A stretch of DNA of 64,000 nucleotides from Harmothoe impar (taxonomy: Eukaryota; Annelida; Polychaeta; Phyllodocida; Polynoidae): the NCBI GenBank assembly GCA_947462335.1, contig OX381717.1, positions 45,737,523-45,801,522 of the forward strand. Reading direction: 5' to 3'. Of this stretch, positions 46,681-57,648 are shown piece after piece (the stretch's first letter is position 1; every line of letters starts with the position of its first letter). A model generated the notes under the pieces. It saw nothing but the letters and a program-made list of their open reading frames with translations, ran no database searches and had not been told where the DNA came from. Made by a program: the position numbers and the translations under genes.

Positions 46681-47483
46681 ACATTATTCTATTATTTCTT
46701 TTCTAGTTTAATAAAAAACAAAAAACAATTTGTAATCATTGATATTACTGTAGAGTATTGTAAACACATATTTACAAAATTGTAAACATGGTAAGTTAGG
46801 TGGATACGATAACAACAAACCCAAGATACAAAATCCAATGACTAAACACATAACAATAATGGACTAAAATGATACCAATGGGTCGCCTCAGAACCAGACA
46901 CTTGGGTGACTGTGAAGCAACCTTTTACTGACATTATGAATGTATAAATCCAGCCATCTTTTGTAGAAAAGAATATGATATGTCGTTCAGTAATAAACAC
47001 TTAGTTGATACACTGTCAACTAAGGCAGACCAAAAACAAAGAGAAAAAAAACGCATTGTAAACAAAGAGAGAATGCCGTATTGGTTTATATGTCTACACC
47101 TCACCAACAGACATAACCACCGCATGCAGGTGCCCTATGGTGTGTCGGTAGTTTCAGATTATATGGGCCACATGTCAGATCCTATCCTGTTACATGACAG
47201 TCATATCAAAACACATTGTGGATGCTATTGCAGTGACATAGTTATTTGACTAAACATGCTTTGCAAACAGATAATCTCATGAATTTGAATAGTATTACAT
47301 GGTCGGTAGTTATAATGATAACTGGACAAGTTCTTTGTATATAGTTTGGCTTTTATATATGAGACGACATGTATAACAGTTACATGTATTAAAGACATAA
47401 ACAATTTATACCGGTAGTAACATCTACCTATGACAGTGAAATATGAGATACAGAGCACATGGGCATAGTCAGTGATTTTAGTT
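46681..47483. other. spacer between the LDLa gene and the retrotransposon
   Basis: AT-rich, short frames only. It may contain the promoter of the LDLa gene and the 3' end of the retrotransposon; I found no terminal repeat matching the other end of the element. Confidence 0.4.
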
Positions 47484-48173
47484 TTAGTGTGCAAATAGCT
47501 GGGCTAGTTTACTAGCAACAGCCTGTGAATCTGACGACGGCACATATGCTTTTAGCCAAGATTCAGATTTCCAGGTACCATGAGAAGCTATATCAGCCCT
47601 CTCACAGCCAGCTAGTTGGGCTGCTTGAGCCCCACCTCGTCTGAGTGAATGTAACCTTATGGTTGCAGCATGTGGGCATCCCGCTGCATTAAGGGCCACC
47701 TTCATGACATCCACTAGCTGGGGCGAGGTGAGGGAGGTACCATCTTGTAGGGTGAATGCTGGGTAATATGGTGGGGCCGCATAGTGGGCCACATACATGT
47801 CCCAGGCAGATGCCGGGCATGCCGGTGAGTTAGGAATCTTAGGTAGGTGTAGGACCGTGGGTGTAGTACCTAGGACAATAGTTTTAGAGGACCTTATAGT
47901 GACTAGAAGGCCAGACTCAGTGCTGGTAACATCAGCCCTCGTGAGGGTATGTGGGCCAGTCCATAGAAGGGCCGATGGTGTGAGAAGATTTGAAGATCTT
48001 AGGAATGCGAAGAAACTGATGCATATGGCTGCCTTGAGGGGGAGGGTAGCTAGGTCAGTGCCCAGATACCGAGAGATGGTGAGGAGGTCTCTTGGGGTGA
48101 TAGGAGATGCAGGGTTAGGGAGCGAGGGGGCTAGCTTAGAGGCCCCTTTTGCCACCGCCTTTGCTTCCTGGGA
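47484..48173 (-). pseudogene. tyrosine recombinase, catalytic part (Ngaro/PAT-like element)
   Basis: An open frame after the TAA at 48176-48174 encodes the catalytic domain of a DIRS-order tyrosine recombinase, which in these elements integrates the DNA copy. Visible residues: first Arg in FLRSSN, the HxxR box in HSLRRGG (about residue 168), HGTWKSESW (about 193) and the likely nucleophile Tyr in LKAYV (about 203). The N-terminal half lies in the same frame at 48210-48440, separated by stops TAG and TAA 12 codons apart. So the gene is broken in this copy unless about 30-40 nt are removed from the RNA. Last gene of the element, after RT-RNase H. Confidence 0.85.
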
Positions 48174-48209
48174 TTAGAGGTTAGATGGGTCACCACCTCT
48201 ATCCCTTAT

Positions 48210-48440
48210 CTAGATCCCAGCCCCTGAGTTGTAGCATTTACGTGAGACTTTGCTCTTAAGTGAGTTTGCCAAGTACTGTTGGTACATGCAAGAGTCCAGC
48301 AGTGTAGGGGATAGTATATCCACTCCGTAGCTTAGAGCATAGGTTAGGTACATTGTAGCGTGGGTAGTCCTGTTGTGGTGAGTGGCCTCCGAGATGGCCG
48401 CGTTGTATGAGACTACCGTCTGTTCCCCCAGTGGGGTACC
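48210..48440 (-). pseudogene. tyrosine recombinase, N-terminal (SAM-like) part
   Basis: Reading frame from about 48439 to TAG at 48212-48210. It encodes SYNAAISEATHHNRTTHATM, then a Leu/Tyr-rich helical stretch and SLKSKVSRKCYNS: the helical core-binding half of the recombinase. It starts right after TTTGTTATAG, which looks like a splice acceptor, so the recombinase may be expressed by splicing over the RT stop. It is in frame with the catalytic part. Confidence 0.7.
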
Positions 48441-48492
48441 TATAACAAATAAGATGGTAGGTGTTACACAAGATGGCAGGTCTTAAACATGC

Positions 48493-50577
48493 TCATATAC
48501 TGGTGAAAAATGGGTGGGGGAGGGAGGGGTCCTTCTTAGTGAGGGCCCTGAGCGCCACTTGTTGGTCAGCATAGGCCTTCTTCTGAGGCTCGTGGTAGCG
48601 GCTCAGGGCATCAGCTAAGGGGATAAGCACCCCAGGCTTATGTCGTATTTCCACCGTGTGGTCAGCGAGGGCAGCCTCGAGCCACAGCTGCCTTGAGCAG
48701 GCAGCAAGGGCAGGGTCCTTGGTGCGGCCCGACCTCAGCGAGGAGGCAGAGGCCATGTTGTCAGTGAAGATGACCAGTTTCATACCAGCTGAGAAGGTGG
48801 GTTTGAGGGTCCTGTACGCAGTGAGGAGGTTTACTGCTTCCAACTGGGTAATGTTAGTGTACCTCTTACAGTGGGGGGCAGTGTAGGGTAGAGTGTAGTA
48901 CTCCTTGTCTGTATTTCCTCCTCCTGCGAGCAGGGATGAGTCACACTCAATGGAGAACTGCTTCATGTCTGGCTGAAGCAGGTGGACGCCGTTGGACATT
49001 TGTGCATACACCTTGAACCATTTGACGTCGGCCCTGAATGAGACTGTGAGGTTGACATGACCGATGTCGGGGGCTGATCTGAGGGTGTCCAAGATCCTGC
49101 ATATAAATCGGCGGCCATGCAACACGCACTTTGATACGTGGACCAGCTTGCCCGCTAGGGATTGTATCTCCTTCTTTGAGGCGTGTGTCTTTCCTATCCA
49201 CCTGGTGCAGTCGGTGAGAACCTCTTTGAGCTTTGCATCGGGGATGGATAGGATCATAAGGTTAGTGTCGAGATAAAAGCCCAGCCATTCTATAGACATG
49301 GTAGGTGGCTGGCACTTGTGGGGGGCTAGCTGTAGGCCTAGCCTTGTAGTAAGGTCGATGAAGGCCTGGTAGGCTTGCACAGCTAGCTCGTATGTAGGTT
49401 CAACCCCGACAAAGTCATCTAGGTATACTAATGTCCAGTACCCGGCCTTGCGCATTATATATGTGACAGCAGCAGTTGTGCGTTGACAAGCCATACTGCT
49501 GAGTCTGCAGCCGAAGGACGGGCAGAGGTCAATGTATATTTTGTTGTTGACCTTGAAGCCCAGGAGGGGGGTGTCACCAGGGTCAGTACGGACCTGCCTG
49601 TAGGCGCGAGATAAGTCCGCCTTCCAGGCGTAGCATGAGGGGCCTAGGGCCTTGACCTTCACCGCCAGGTCTTCTATAGATGGGAGAGTATAGGGGCGGT
49701 GACAGCCCTCAAAGCAATTTTTTGTAATACCTGAGTTGACACTGGTGCCCTCTGGGTATGATAAGTTGAGGATTATCCTCCTATCCTCAGAGTCTCTTTT
49801 TGGCTGTGTGAGGATGGGGGCTACGTGGGTCCAAGGGGTAAAAGGTGGGACGTCAAACGGCCCAACAATACCCCCGAGGGCCAGTTCTTTGTCTACAAAG
49901 TCTTGTATTTGAGTAGCGTATGGGAGAGCTGACGGATGGTTAGAGTCAGTGGGGGTGGGAAGGTAAGGGGCTGTATACCCCACCGGCCAGCCATACCTGA
50001 GCAATTCACACACCTCCTTGTCATGGTAGTCCTTTAGCTCCTTCTCCCATACGTCCAGATGGAGACCGGATGATACTGGTATGCGCGCCCCCAGCCTGTT
50101 AGGCATGCCAGTGGCAGTCACAGCGGTATACATTTGGGCATATACCGGGAAGTCACTGGCTGCTGAGGGGACTACGGTGGGCCAGAAAGTAGCTCTAGAG
50201 AATTCATCAGCCAAGGTTAGGCCCGAGCCGTCGACATCTGCATGTGTGACCAGGTCTGGGTTAGCATCACAAGGTAGGTGACACTGGAAAGGGGTGAGGT
50301 CAGTTTCACAATCATTTGAGGGAGTAGTGTGAGATGATCCTTCCGAGCCATGGGCCAGGATAATAAGTCTTTCTGACAGGTTACCTCCATCACCCGGGGG
50401 ATGAATAGTCTGAGCCTTGTTGGGTACACTATGACTGGCCAAGACCATCTCCCCAGGGGGTAGAGTATGGGTAACATTTTTCTTATTACTATGCACCAAC
50501 GGGTCCCCGAGCATCACTTGGGTGCCAAGGGAAACAGGAACAAACTGGGGTGCTGTTGGGTCCAGGCTGCTGGCCAT
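48493..50577 (-). CDS. reverse transcriptase-RNase H of Ngaro/PAT-like retrotransposon
   Basis: 694 codons. The RT core has DLSRAYRQV (about residue 322) and the catalytic YLDDF (about 385). RNase H follows with its acidic residues in IECDSS (about 544), QLEAVNL, FTDNMAS (about 604) and ADALSR (about 656). No protease or DDE integrase, as expected of tyrosine-recombinase retrotransposons. It is intact from start to stop, 67 bp after gag on the same strand. Order gag, RT-RNase H, recombinase without overlap fits Ngaro or PAT better than DIRS1, where RT and recombinase overlap. The first 120 residues are unlike RT and may be a linker domain. Confidence 0.93.
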   Translation of the reverse strand: MASSLDPTAPQFVPVSLGTQVMLGDPLVHSNKKNVTHTLPPGEMVLASHSVPNKAQTIHPPGDGGNLSERLIILAHGSEGSSHTTPSNDCETDLTPFQCHLPCDANPDLVTHADVDGSGLTLADEFSRATFWPTVVPSAASDFPVYAQMYTAVTATGMPNRLGARIPVSSGLHLDVWEKELKDYHDKEVCELLRYGWPVGYTAPYLPTPTDSNHPSALPYATQIQDFVDKELALGGIVGPFDVPPFTPWTHVAPILTQPKRDSEDRRIILNLSYPEGTSVNSGITKNCFEGCHRPYTLPSIEDLAVKVKALGPSCYAWKADLSRAYRQVRTDPGDTPLLGFKVNNKIYIDLCPSFGCRLSSMACQRTTAAVTYIMRKAGYWTLVYLDDFVGVEPTYELAVQAYQAFIDLTTRLGLQLAPHKCQPPTMSIEWLGFYLDTNLMILSIPDAKLKEVLTDCTRWIGKTHASKKEIQSLAGKLVHVSKCVLHGRRFICRILDTLRSAPDIGHVNLTVSFRADVKWFKVYAQMSNGVHLLQPDMKQFSIECDSSLLAGGGNTDKEYYTLPYTAPHCKRYTNITQLEAVNLLTAYRTLKPTFSAGMKLVIFTDNMASASSLRSGRTKDPALAACSRQLWLEAALADHTVEIRHKPGVLIPLADALSRYHEPQKKAYADQQVALRALTKKDPSLPHPFFTSI

Positions 50578-50644
50578 ATGTGTGGTAGCTGCATGGAGAG
50601 TGGCCTCAGGTGGCTGTAGAGCACCAGAGCCTGGGAGTGGTGCT

Positions 50645-52081
50645 TCAGTAGGCCGGACGGTCCTGCCCGGCCTGGTGGCGAAAGGACTGAGCTATCTTTC
50701 CCTGGTTCCTGCAGTCCCAATTGGGATGGGAGTACAGGACACCAAGGTGTTTGCGGCAGTGCTTGCAATGATGGCCTTGGGCGATGCCATTCTCATTGTG
50801 GCCATCCGACTTGTTACAACCCGCCACCTTCTGGAAGGACGCACATGGAGTATCTGTACGGCCTGCTGCTTGTCTAGGAGGGTGCCTCTGCCTCTCAGAC
50901 TGGTGATGAGTGGTTGCAGGCTGATGATGGGCAGTTGTAGAGTGAGGCTTAGAGTGACCAGTGTCAGCCTCAGGCCCCTGGTGTATCTTTCCATTATTAA
51001 ACTTTGAGCGCTGGGAGCGGAGGTCATGGATAGCTAGGGTGTCAGTGAGCCAGTTCAGCCTACCAGCAGCCACTTTGGTCAAGACGTCTTCTGACCACTG
51101 CCTCACTTGACCCCAACGGAACTCTGAGGCATCTTCGATGACATGGTATATGTGCATAGCCAGCTTAGGACGGACCTCAGTGGGAGTCTGAGGGTCCCTC
51201 ATAAGGCTGATCAACCCAAACAGGTACTCCGGTACCGTCAGGGAATCTATGACAGTCTTGGTACATTGGGGGCCCCTAGTTATATAATGATGGGGGTGGG
51301 TACGCCTACCTTTCAGGCCAGAGTGCCTGTACTTTGTTGTTGGCAGCAGGTATAGCAGCCTGTGCATTGTTGATGGGTAGAGGTGCATACTGCTGCAGGG
51401 GAGGAGCAGCTCAGCTTGTAGCAAGGCGACGACATCAGCGTCCTGTACATGTGGGACAGGGGAATAGGCCTGCCCATACGCCAGGGCAGGCTGAATGTAC
51501 TGCGGGTACGGAGGTGCATTGTGGCTCGGTACAGGGTATAGATGGTTGTAATAGGGCGCATACCTGTTACTAGACCCCTCCAGGCCACCTGGTGCAGTGA
51601 TGATCTTACCCCCAGCCGCCGGGCGGGTGTCGATGACAGCCGCGGTAGTGGTTGACAGCAGGGGAGCAGTAGTGACAGCAGCGACAGTGGTGACAGGTGT
51701 TATGGTGGCCGACACCACCGTTGTGACAGCCGCAGCGGTCGTAGTGACAGCCACAGGGACAGAAGTAACAACTGGCTGTAACTGCGTGGTGGCTACCGGG
51801 GTTGATGTTGCATCCGGTACAAGAACAGTTAGCTTATTCAAGACTGCGGAGGCTATAGTTTCAACCGAGCCCACACGGTTGCCCAACTTACCAATGTTGT
51901 TCTCGAGGGCAGTGACTCGCCCGACAATGTCAACTGGGGTGGCAGGCACGCGTGGCAAGACCGGCAGGGGCGGGGTCGCCTTCTTTTTTGCTCCAGCAGC
52001 CTTCCCCGTGGGTTTCTTCACCCGTGAAGACTTCCGCGGGGTGGCCGGGTCCTTAGCAGCCGGGGCCTTCTTCCCTGCCAT
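50645..52081 (-). CDS. gag-like protein of Ngaro/PAT-like retrotransposon
   Basis: 478 codons from ATG 52081-52079. The N terminus (residues 1-35) is Lys/Ala/Pro rich and basic, followed by a heptad-like stretch (ALENNIGKLGNRVGSVE, about 55-90) that may be a coiled coil, then a long Thr/Val/Ala low-complexity region. The middle (VIEDASEFRWGQVRQWSEDV) looks globular. The C terminus has a Cys/His cluster (GCNKSDGH, HHCKHCRKH, HPNWDC) that may bind zinc or nucleic acid. Assigned to gag from position before RT and composition, since gag sequences are poorly conserved. Confidence 0.8.
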   Translation of the reverse strand: MAGKKAPAAKDPATPRKSSRVKKPTGKAAGAKKKATPPLPVLPRVPATPVDIVGRVTALENNIGKLGNRVGSVETIASAVLNKLTVLVPDATSTPVATTQLQPVVTSVPVAVTTTAAAVTTVVSATITPVTTVAAVTTAPLLSTTTAAVIDTRPAAGGKIITAPGGLEGSSNRYAPYYNHLYPVPSHNAPPYPQYIQPALAYGQAYSPVPHVQDADVVALLQAELLLPCSSMHLYPSTMHRLLYLLPTTKYRHSGLKGRRTHPHHYITRGPQCTKTVIDSLTVPEYLFGLISLMRDPQTPTEVRPKLAMHIYHVIEDASEFRWGQVRQWSEDVLTKVAAGRLNWLTDTLAIHDLRSQRSKFNNGKIHQGPEADTGHSKPHSTTAHHQPATTHHQSERQRHPPRQAAGRTDTPCASFQKVAGCNKSDGHNENGIAQGHHCKHCRKHLGVLYSHPNWDCRNQGKIAQSFRHQAGQDRPAY

Positions 52082-52119
52082 TATGATGGGGTGGGTGCCA
52101 ACTCTAAGGGCAACTTAAA

Positions 52120-52959
52120 ACGGGAGAAAATAAAAATATTCCCAAGTCCTTGTTTTGCGCTTTGCGTGTAGATGAGTGTAGGTGGCGCTGGTGGTGGGCG
52201 CATGCAGTTTTGGCGCCTTGAGTTCCAGCAAAGATCTAGTCCTAACCATTACTAGCCAAGTCGCGACTTAGCGTCCAATGAAGCATTAATATTTTGTCCA
52301 TGTCACCCTTTTTGAGCCCAAATAACACTGGTCAATTTTACCCAAACCTGCCCTATTGAGTGTGCGTGGCACTTAAATGTGCCTGTGATTGATGCACATT
52401 AGATTCCCTCCTATATAAGGCCCAAAGTACTGATCCCCTCCCTACTCTTGTTGGTGGAGTAGTAAAATTTAGGCGTTCACCCTCTCCCCGCCCACATGTG
52501 GCCCCCATGCATGCAGCTTATTACCAACAGGACGCTTACACATTTCAGTGCTGAAATTATTTATCAAATGAATTTTCAAACCATGCCTAATTATATCAAT
52601 ATTTCACCATAATATTTACCTAAATCGGCTGGTTTATCAAAGTCATAATCATTAAGCAGAACTAAAAGCGGCGTCCATGCATTTGAGTTAATTTGATTAT
52701 AATGGAATTTAAGTCTACAATGAAATTTAATGACAACATTGTTGTATTGTGAATCATATCCCATTACCAAGTAGGACAAGAAAACGCTATAAAACAGGGC
52801 CGGCCAAGAAATTAGTATCCCTCTAAAGAGAGTTTAATAATTTGGCTATTCTAAGAGTTTATTTGATGATACGAGACAAGACCGCAGTCTGGAAAGCTAG
52901 CACTGCAGTTCACGAGTCAATATCTGGGTATTTTAAAGTAAAATAAAATGTACAACATA
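52120..52959. other. 5' flank of the retrotransposon and spacer
   Basis: Probably contains the left terminal repeat and promoter of the element (read on the minus strand), but I found no copy of it near the other end. A GC-rich patch lies at 52165-52215. No gene. Confidence 0.4.
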
Positions 52960-53025
52960 TCCGACCTACCAACCCTAGATTTTCAGACCATGTTACCTGA
53001 AACCGACCTTTTTCTCTCGGCCTAG
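52960..53025. mobile_element. fragment of GACCATGTTACCTGAA repeat
   Basis: CCGACCTACCAACCC, then GACCATGTTACCTGAAAC, then a T-run and GGCC: one end of the family at 5769-6028. Confidence 0.55.
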
Positions 53026-53162
53026 GGAACATGCTAATATCCATAGTTTGGCTATGGTTAGGGTAAATGCCTATATCCCATTCTGTGACGGAAGAATCAC
53101 TTTATTTTCAGCGCTACATCGTTGGACTTTTATCATGGCTTTAATATACTTTTTCCTTCGGA

Positions 53163-53222
53163 ATGATGCATGAATGCAGGCCTGGCGAGGAACTCAACAG
53201 TGCTGCATCGAAGCATCATGCC
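53163..53222. repeat. TGATGCATGAATGCA hairpin, copy near 53.2 kb
   Basis: ATGATGCATGAATGCAGGCC pairs with GTGCTGCATCGAAGCATCAT. A second, split copy starts at 53258 and is interrupted by the MITE at 53302-53557. Confidence 0.7.
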
Positions 53223-53301
53223 AACCTTAAAGGGCTGACACACTCTCAAGCAGTGGGAATGATGCATGAATGCAACCCTGGTGAGTCTAGATGATGCACT
53301 G

Positions 53302-53557
53302 AAAAAGTAAACTTGTCTCCAGACTCGTCGAAGTGACTATCATAAAACAAACGAGTCAAAAGTTGTCTAACCTACATCAGGTTACCATCCCACAAATATG
53401 ATCTGGAGCTGGCAAATATCGGGTTTTGGGCTGGCCCATGCCAAGTAGGTCTTCTATCTACAGCTAGAAGACCCACTTCCTTGTCACTTACACAAGTTTT
53501 TGACTCGTTTATTTTATGACCGTCACTTGGAAGAGTCTGGAGACAAGTTTACTTTTT
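53302..53557. mobile_element. MITE with about 65-bp inverted ends
   Basis: AAAAAGTAAACTTGTCTCC at the left and GGAGACAAGTTTACTTTTT at the right. Pairing extends through AAGTGAC and AAACGAGTCAAAA on both sides. 256 bp, non-coding; inserted within a TGATGCATGAATGCA repeat. Confidence 0.85.
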
Positions 53558-53657
53558 GAGTGTGACCAAGGGAATGTCACACTTATGCAGACCTTGGAGA
53601 GCTAATGGTAGGGCTATAGTCTAAGTAGTATGGCTGCCCAAACCGTTGTGGAGGGGG

Positions 53658-53660
<3 letters not shown>

Positions 53661-53734
<74 letters not shown>
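53661..53734. repeat. (TA)n microsatellite
   Basis: About 36 perfect TA dinucleotides. The open frames of alternating Tyr/Ile across it are artefacts. Confidence 0.97.
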
Positions 53735-53739
<5 letters not shown>

Positions 53740-54731
53740 TCTATATTGAACTACGACCTGGGGGTGCCTATAATTATGCACGGATAGCCGGGCTACACTG
53801 GATTTCGCAAAACATCCTAGGAGTCCCCTCACAGGACCTTTATATCCATTATATCCATGCTTCACTTAATAACCTGCCTCGAAGATAGAACCACTATATG
53901 TTTTGACCATTTAGATATTGCTCTACATAGCCTAAATTCGGTATGGTGCAATTAGCCGTTTTTATCCAGACATGGAGGGTGAGTTAGCCTGAATCAGTAA
54001 AGTTATGGTATTTTAGGCAAAAAGACCGCAGATAAGGCCAATCAAACAGTAAAATATTGACAATATGAAAATCCCAAAATCCCTACGATGATGGAGATGA
54101 TGAAAAACCTATTCTGACATAATCCCGATCATGAATTATATCAACAGTGACGAAATGCTTTCTAAATAAAACTTACCTTATGGTGTAGGAGGGCTCGTAT
54201 GCCAAAGCTGAATGCGATGTGGGGATGTGTTTCAATAAAGGATCCGATCTTAGATCTAATAAAGCTCCATTACCCTACCCTCTAGAGCATGTTATTACAT
54301 TAATCTCTGTTTACCAAGAAGAAGTTGTCATTTGCTCAATCTGTCCCATTCATGACATGTGTTATTTACTACGTTCATGACTCATGTGGACTAAATCTTA
54401 CTGAGATGTCAGGTTTGGTCATTTAGAGGAGAAAGCAGCCATGCAAATCTCCCATATTTATGCAATGACTCAATCTGCTAGAATCTGGTAGGATTTACGT
54501 CAAGAAGTCATATGATGTTGGATTTAATTGAGAGAAGGGGAGGGGGAAGGGGAGGAGGAGGAGAAGGGGTAGGGGCAGGTATGATTATGTATGCAGGTAT
54601 TGTGATAGGGAGTGTATGGGGGGGGGAGGGAAGATTCGGTTTGTCCATGCCTCCCTGATGCCACTAGCACTGGCCCGGGCAAGCTGGCCCCACCTTAACC
54701 TCTGTTCCTGAGCGTCATCGCTAGCACTGAA
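53735..54731. other. anonymous sequence
   Basis: A purine-rich GGGGAGG tract near 54535-54575 and a G-run at 54618. No gene. Confidence 0.4.
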
Positions 54732-54931
54732 GGCTGTGTCTCACGACCTTGAGCCAATGTTTTTGTCTCTGACCGGGTGCCGTCTCTGACCAGGTGCCGT
54801 CTCTGACCGGGTGCCATCTCTGACCGGATGTCACTTTGCGAGTTTAGTTATGTTCTACCAACAGCATGAGGCTAATGATAATTACATAACAGCTGCCATA
54901 ACGTTTGTACATATCCTTATATATATATATA

Positions 54932-57371
54932 CACTGATAATAAAACCTATAGTCAGTACTGACTATACCATCATATTTTGACCCCCGTAGTCAGGGGACT
55001 ATACAACTTAGTCACATATTAGTCATAAAGATAGTCAGGAGTGACTATATGTGGATCACACAAATTGATGATGTCACAGGAATGTGTGCACAGGAAACAG
55101 TTAGGATTCAAATTTGAATGGTCCATGGACTTCAGGTAGGCACATCCTCTCCTAAACCACTGTACTATTGATATCCCTGCTTGTTATATGTTATTTTACA
55201 GTTGACTATGACAACTTAAGATGTTATAGGGTGCATGAGTTCTCATGTTTGATAGAGTTATCATGGTACTTTGTTCCAATTTTGATAACATAGAAATACA
55301 GTGTATACATGTCTAGACTGAGAGAGCATGATAGGCCTACACAGGAGCCTGTCACCTGCTCTGCCTTATCCTAGCCTGTCCCCTGGCCTGTCTTATCCTA
55401 GCTTGTCACCTGGCCTGCCTTATCCTAGCTTGTCCCCTGGCCTGCCTTATCCTAGCTTGCCATCTGCCCTGCCTTATCCTAGCCTGTCCCCTGCCCTGCC
55501 TCATCCTAGCCTGTCCCTGCCCTATCCTAGCCTGTCCCCTGCCCTGCCTCATCCTAGACTGTCCCTGCCCTGCTTTATCCTGGCCTGTCTCCTGCCTTGC
55601 TTTATCCTAGCCTGTCCCCTGGTCTACCTTATCGCAGCCCGTCACCTGCTCTGCCATATCCTAGCCTGACCCCTGGCCTGCCTTATCCTAACTTGTCCGC
55701 TGCCCTGCCTTATCCTAGCCTGTCACCTACCCTGCCTTATCCTAGCCTGTCCCCTGCCCTACCTCATCCTAACCTGTCCCTGCCCTGCCCTACCCTATCC
55801 TACTAACATGTTCCCTGCCCTGCCTCATCCTAGCCTGTCCCCTGCCTTGCCTCAACCCTAGCTTGTCCCTGCCCTGCTTTATCCTAGCCTGTCCCCTGCC
55901 CTGCCATATCCTAGCTTGTCCCTGCTCTGCCTTATCCTAGCCTGTCCCCTGCCCTACCTCATCCTAGCCTGTCCCTGCCCTATCCTAGCCTGTCCCCTGC
56001 CCTGCCTCATCCTAGCCTTTCCCTGCCCTGCTTTATCCTGGCCTGTCACCTGCCCTGCCTTATCCTAGCTTGTCCCCTGGCCTACCTTATCCTAGCATGT
56101 CACCTGCTCTGCCTTATCTTAGCATGTCCCCTGCTTTGCCTTATCCTAGCCTGTCCCCTGGTCTGCCTTATCTTAGCTTGTCCACTACCCTGCCTTATCC
56201 TAGCCTGTCACCTGTCCTGCCTTATCCTAGCCTGTCCCTTGCCCTACCTCATCCTAGCCTGTCCCTGCCCTGCCCTACCCTATCCTACTAGCCTGTCCCC
56301 TGCCCTGCCTCATCCTAGCCTGTCCCCTGCCTTGCCTCATCCTAGCTTGTCTCTGCCCTGCTTTATCCTAGCCTGTCCCCTGCCCTGCCATATCCTGGGT
56401 TGTCCCCTGCTCTGCCTTATCCTAGCCTGTCCCCTGCCCTACCTCATCCTAGCCTGTCCCTGCCCTATCCTAGCCTATCCCCTGCCCTGCCTCATCCTAG
56501 CCTGTTCCTGCCCTGCTTTATCCTGGCCTGTCACCTGCCCTGCCTTATCCTAGCTTGTCCCCTGGCCTACCTTATCCTAGCATGTCACCTGCCTTGCCTT
56601 ATCCTAGCCTGTCACCTGCCCTGCCTTATCCTGGCCTGTCACCTGCCCTGCCTTATCCTAGCTTGTCCCCTGCCCTGCCCTATCCTACTAGCCTGTCCCT
56701 GCCCTGCCCTATCCTACAAGCCTGTCCCCTGCCCTGCCTCATCCTAGCCTGTCCCCTGCCCTGCCTCATCCTAGCTTGTCCCTGCCCTGCTTTATCCTAG
56801 CCTGTCCCCTGCCCTGCCATATCCTAGCTTGTCCCCTGCCCTGTTTTATCCTGGCCTGTCACCTGCCTTGCCTCATCCTAGCCTGTCCCTGCCCTGCCCT
56901 GCCCTATCCTACTAGCCTGTCCCCTGCCCTGCCTTATCCTAGCCTGTCCCCTGCCCTGCCTTATCCTAGCCTGTCCCCTGCCCTGCCTCATCCTAGCCTG
57001 TCCCCTGCCCTGCCTTATCCTAGCCTGTCTCTGCCCTGCTTCATCCTAGCCTGTCCCCTGCCCTGTCTTATCCTAGCTTGTCCCCTGGCGTGCCTTATCC
57101 TAGCCTGTCCCCTGGCCTGCCTTATCCTAGCCATGTCTACCCTGCTGAACCTTGACCTGCCTTCAGTACTTAAGTTTTCCTTATGTCTCATGATTGACTA
57201 TATCTATATAGCCCAAATCAGCCGATTTAATGGCTGACTATAGGTTGACTATATGACTAACTTACTATAGACATAGGTGACTAACTTGGTATAGTCGTTT
57301 TTGCTACATTCATGTGACTATAGAAATGTAGTCCGTAGTGACTAACATTTCCAGGTCCATTATTATCAGTG
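54932..57371. mobile_element. nested transposon with TAGTCA-rich ends
   Basis: Inverted ends CACTGATAATA / TATTATCAGTG, flanked by TA on both sides in a TA-rich target. Both subterminal regions (54945-55050 and 57220-57340) are dense in TAGTCA/TGACTA words, typical of transposase-binding arrays. No transposase; the centre is the 27-bp minisatellite. Confidence 0.75.
55345..57135. repeat. 27-bp minisatellite inside the nested transposon
   Basis: About 65 copies of a 27-bp unit made of CCTGTCCCCTG, CCCTGCCTTAT and CCTAG, with 25-26-bp variants. 27 is a multiple of 3, so frames repeat the nonapeptide LPYPSLSPA until a short unit shifts them. The frames are by-products, not genes. Larger segments are duplicated (55960-56100 resembles 56450-56590). 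Confidence 0.93.
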
Positions 57372-57429
57372 TATGAGTACCCGGTCAGAGACAAAAACAT
57401 TGGCTCAAGGTCGTGAGACACAGCCTGAA

Positions 57430-57648
57430 GTTCTTGGTGAAAGTATAGTTCCTGTATATGCTTGGTGCTGTAATGCTGTAAATGGGGATTGGTTACGTGG
57501 AAGGCCCCCCTGTGGAGTCACATCCCCTCCCCCAACATAGACTGGGGAAATGATACGGTGATGGTCCCTCAGATATCGGCGATGTCGCCAAGCACTGACC
57601 GGCTACCTGTTTGATTACTATGACACATCGATTTTCCTGTAGTTTGTT
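57430..57648. other. anonymous sequence
   Basis: Nothing recognised. Confidence 0.4.

Larger units (their letters stand above)
54732..57425. mobile_element. GGCTGTGTCTCACG MITE, copy d, with nested transposon
   Basis: Inverted ends and target duplication TGAA (54728-54731, 57426-57429). About 200 bp of the left half matches copy a in reverse. At a TATATA stretch it is interrupted by 54932-57371, and only about 50 bp of its right end follows. Confidence 0.88.

Noticed and set aside
47797..48177. Plus-strand frame of 126 codons
   Set aside because: Antisense of the recombinase domain, whose motifs are clear on the minus strand.
51597..52118. Plus-strand frame of 173 codons rich in Val/Thr/Ala
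   Set aside because: Antisense of the low-complexity part of gag.
55328..57237. Pro/Ser/Leu-rich open frames of 70-150 codons
   Set aside because: They are translations of the 27-bp minisatellite.
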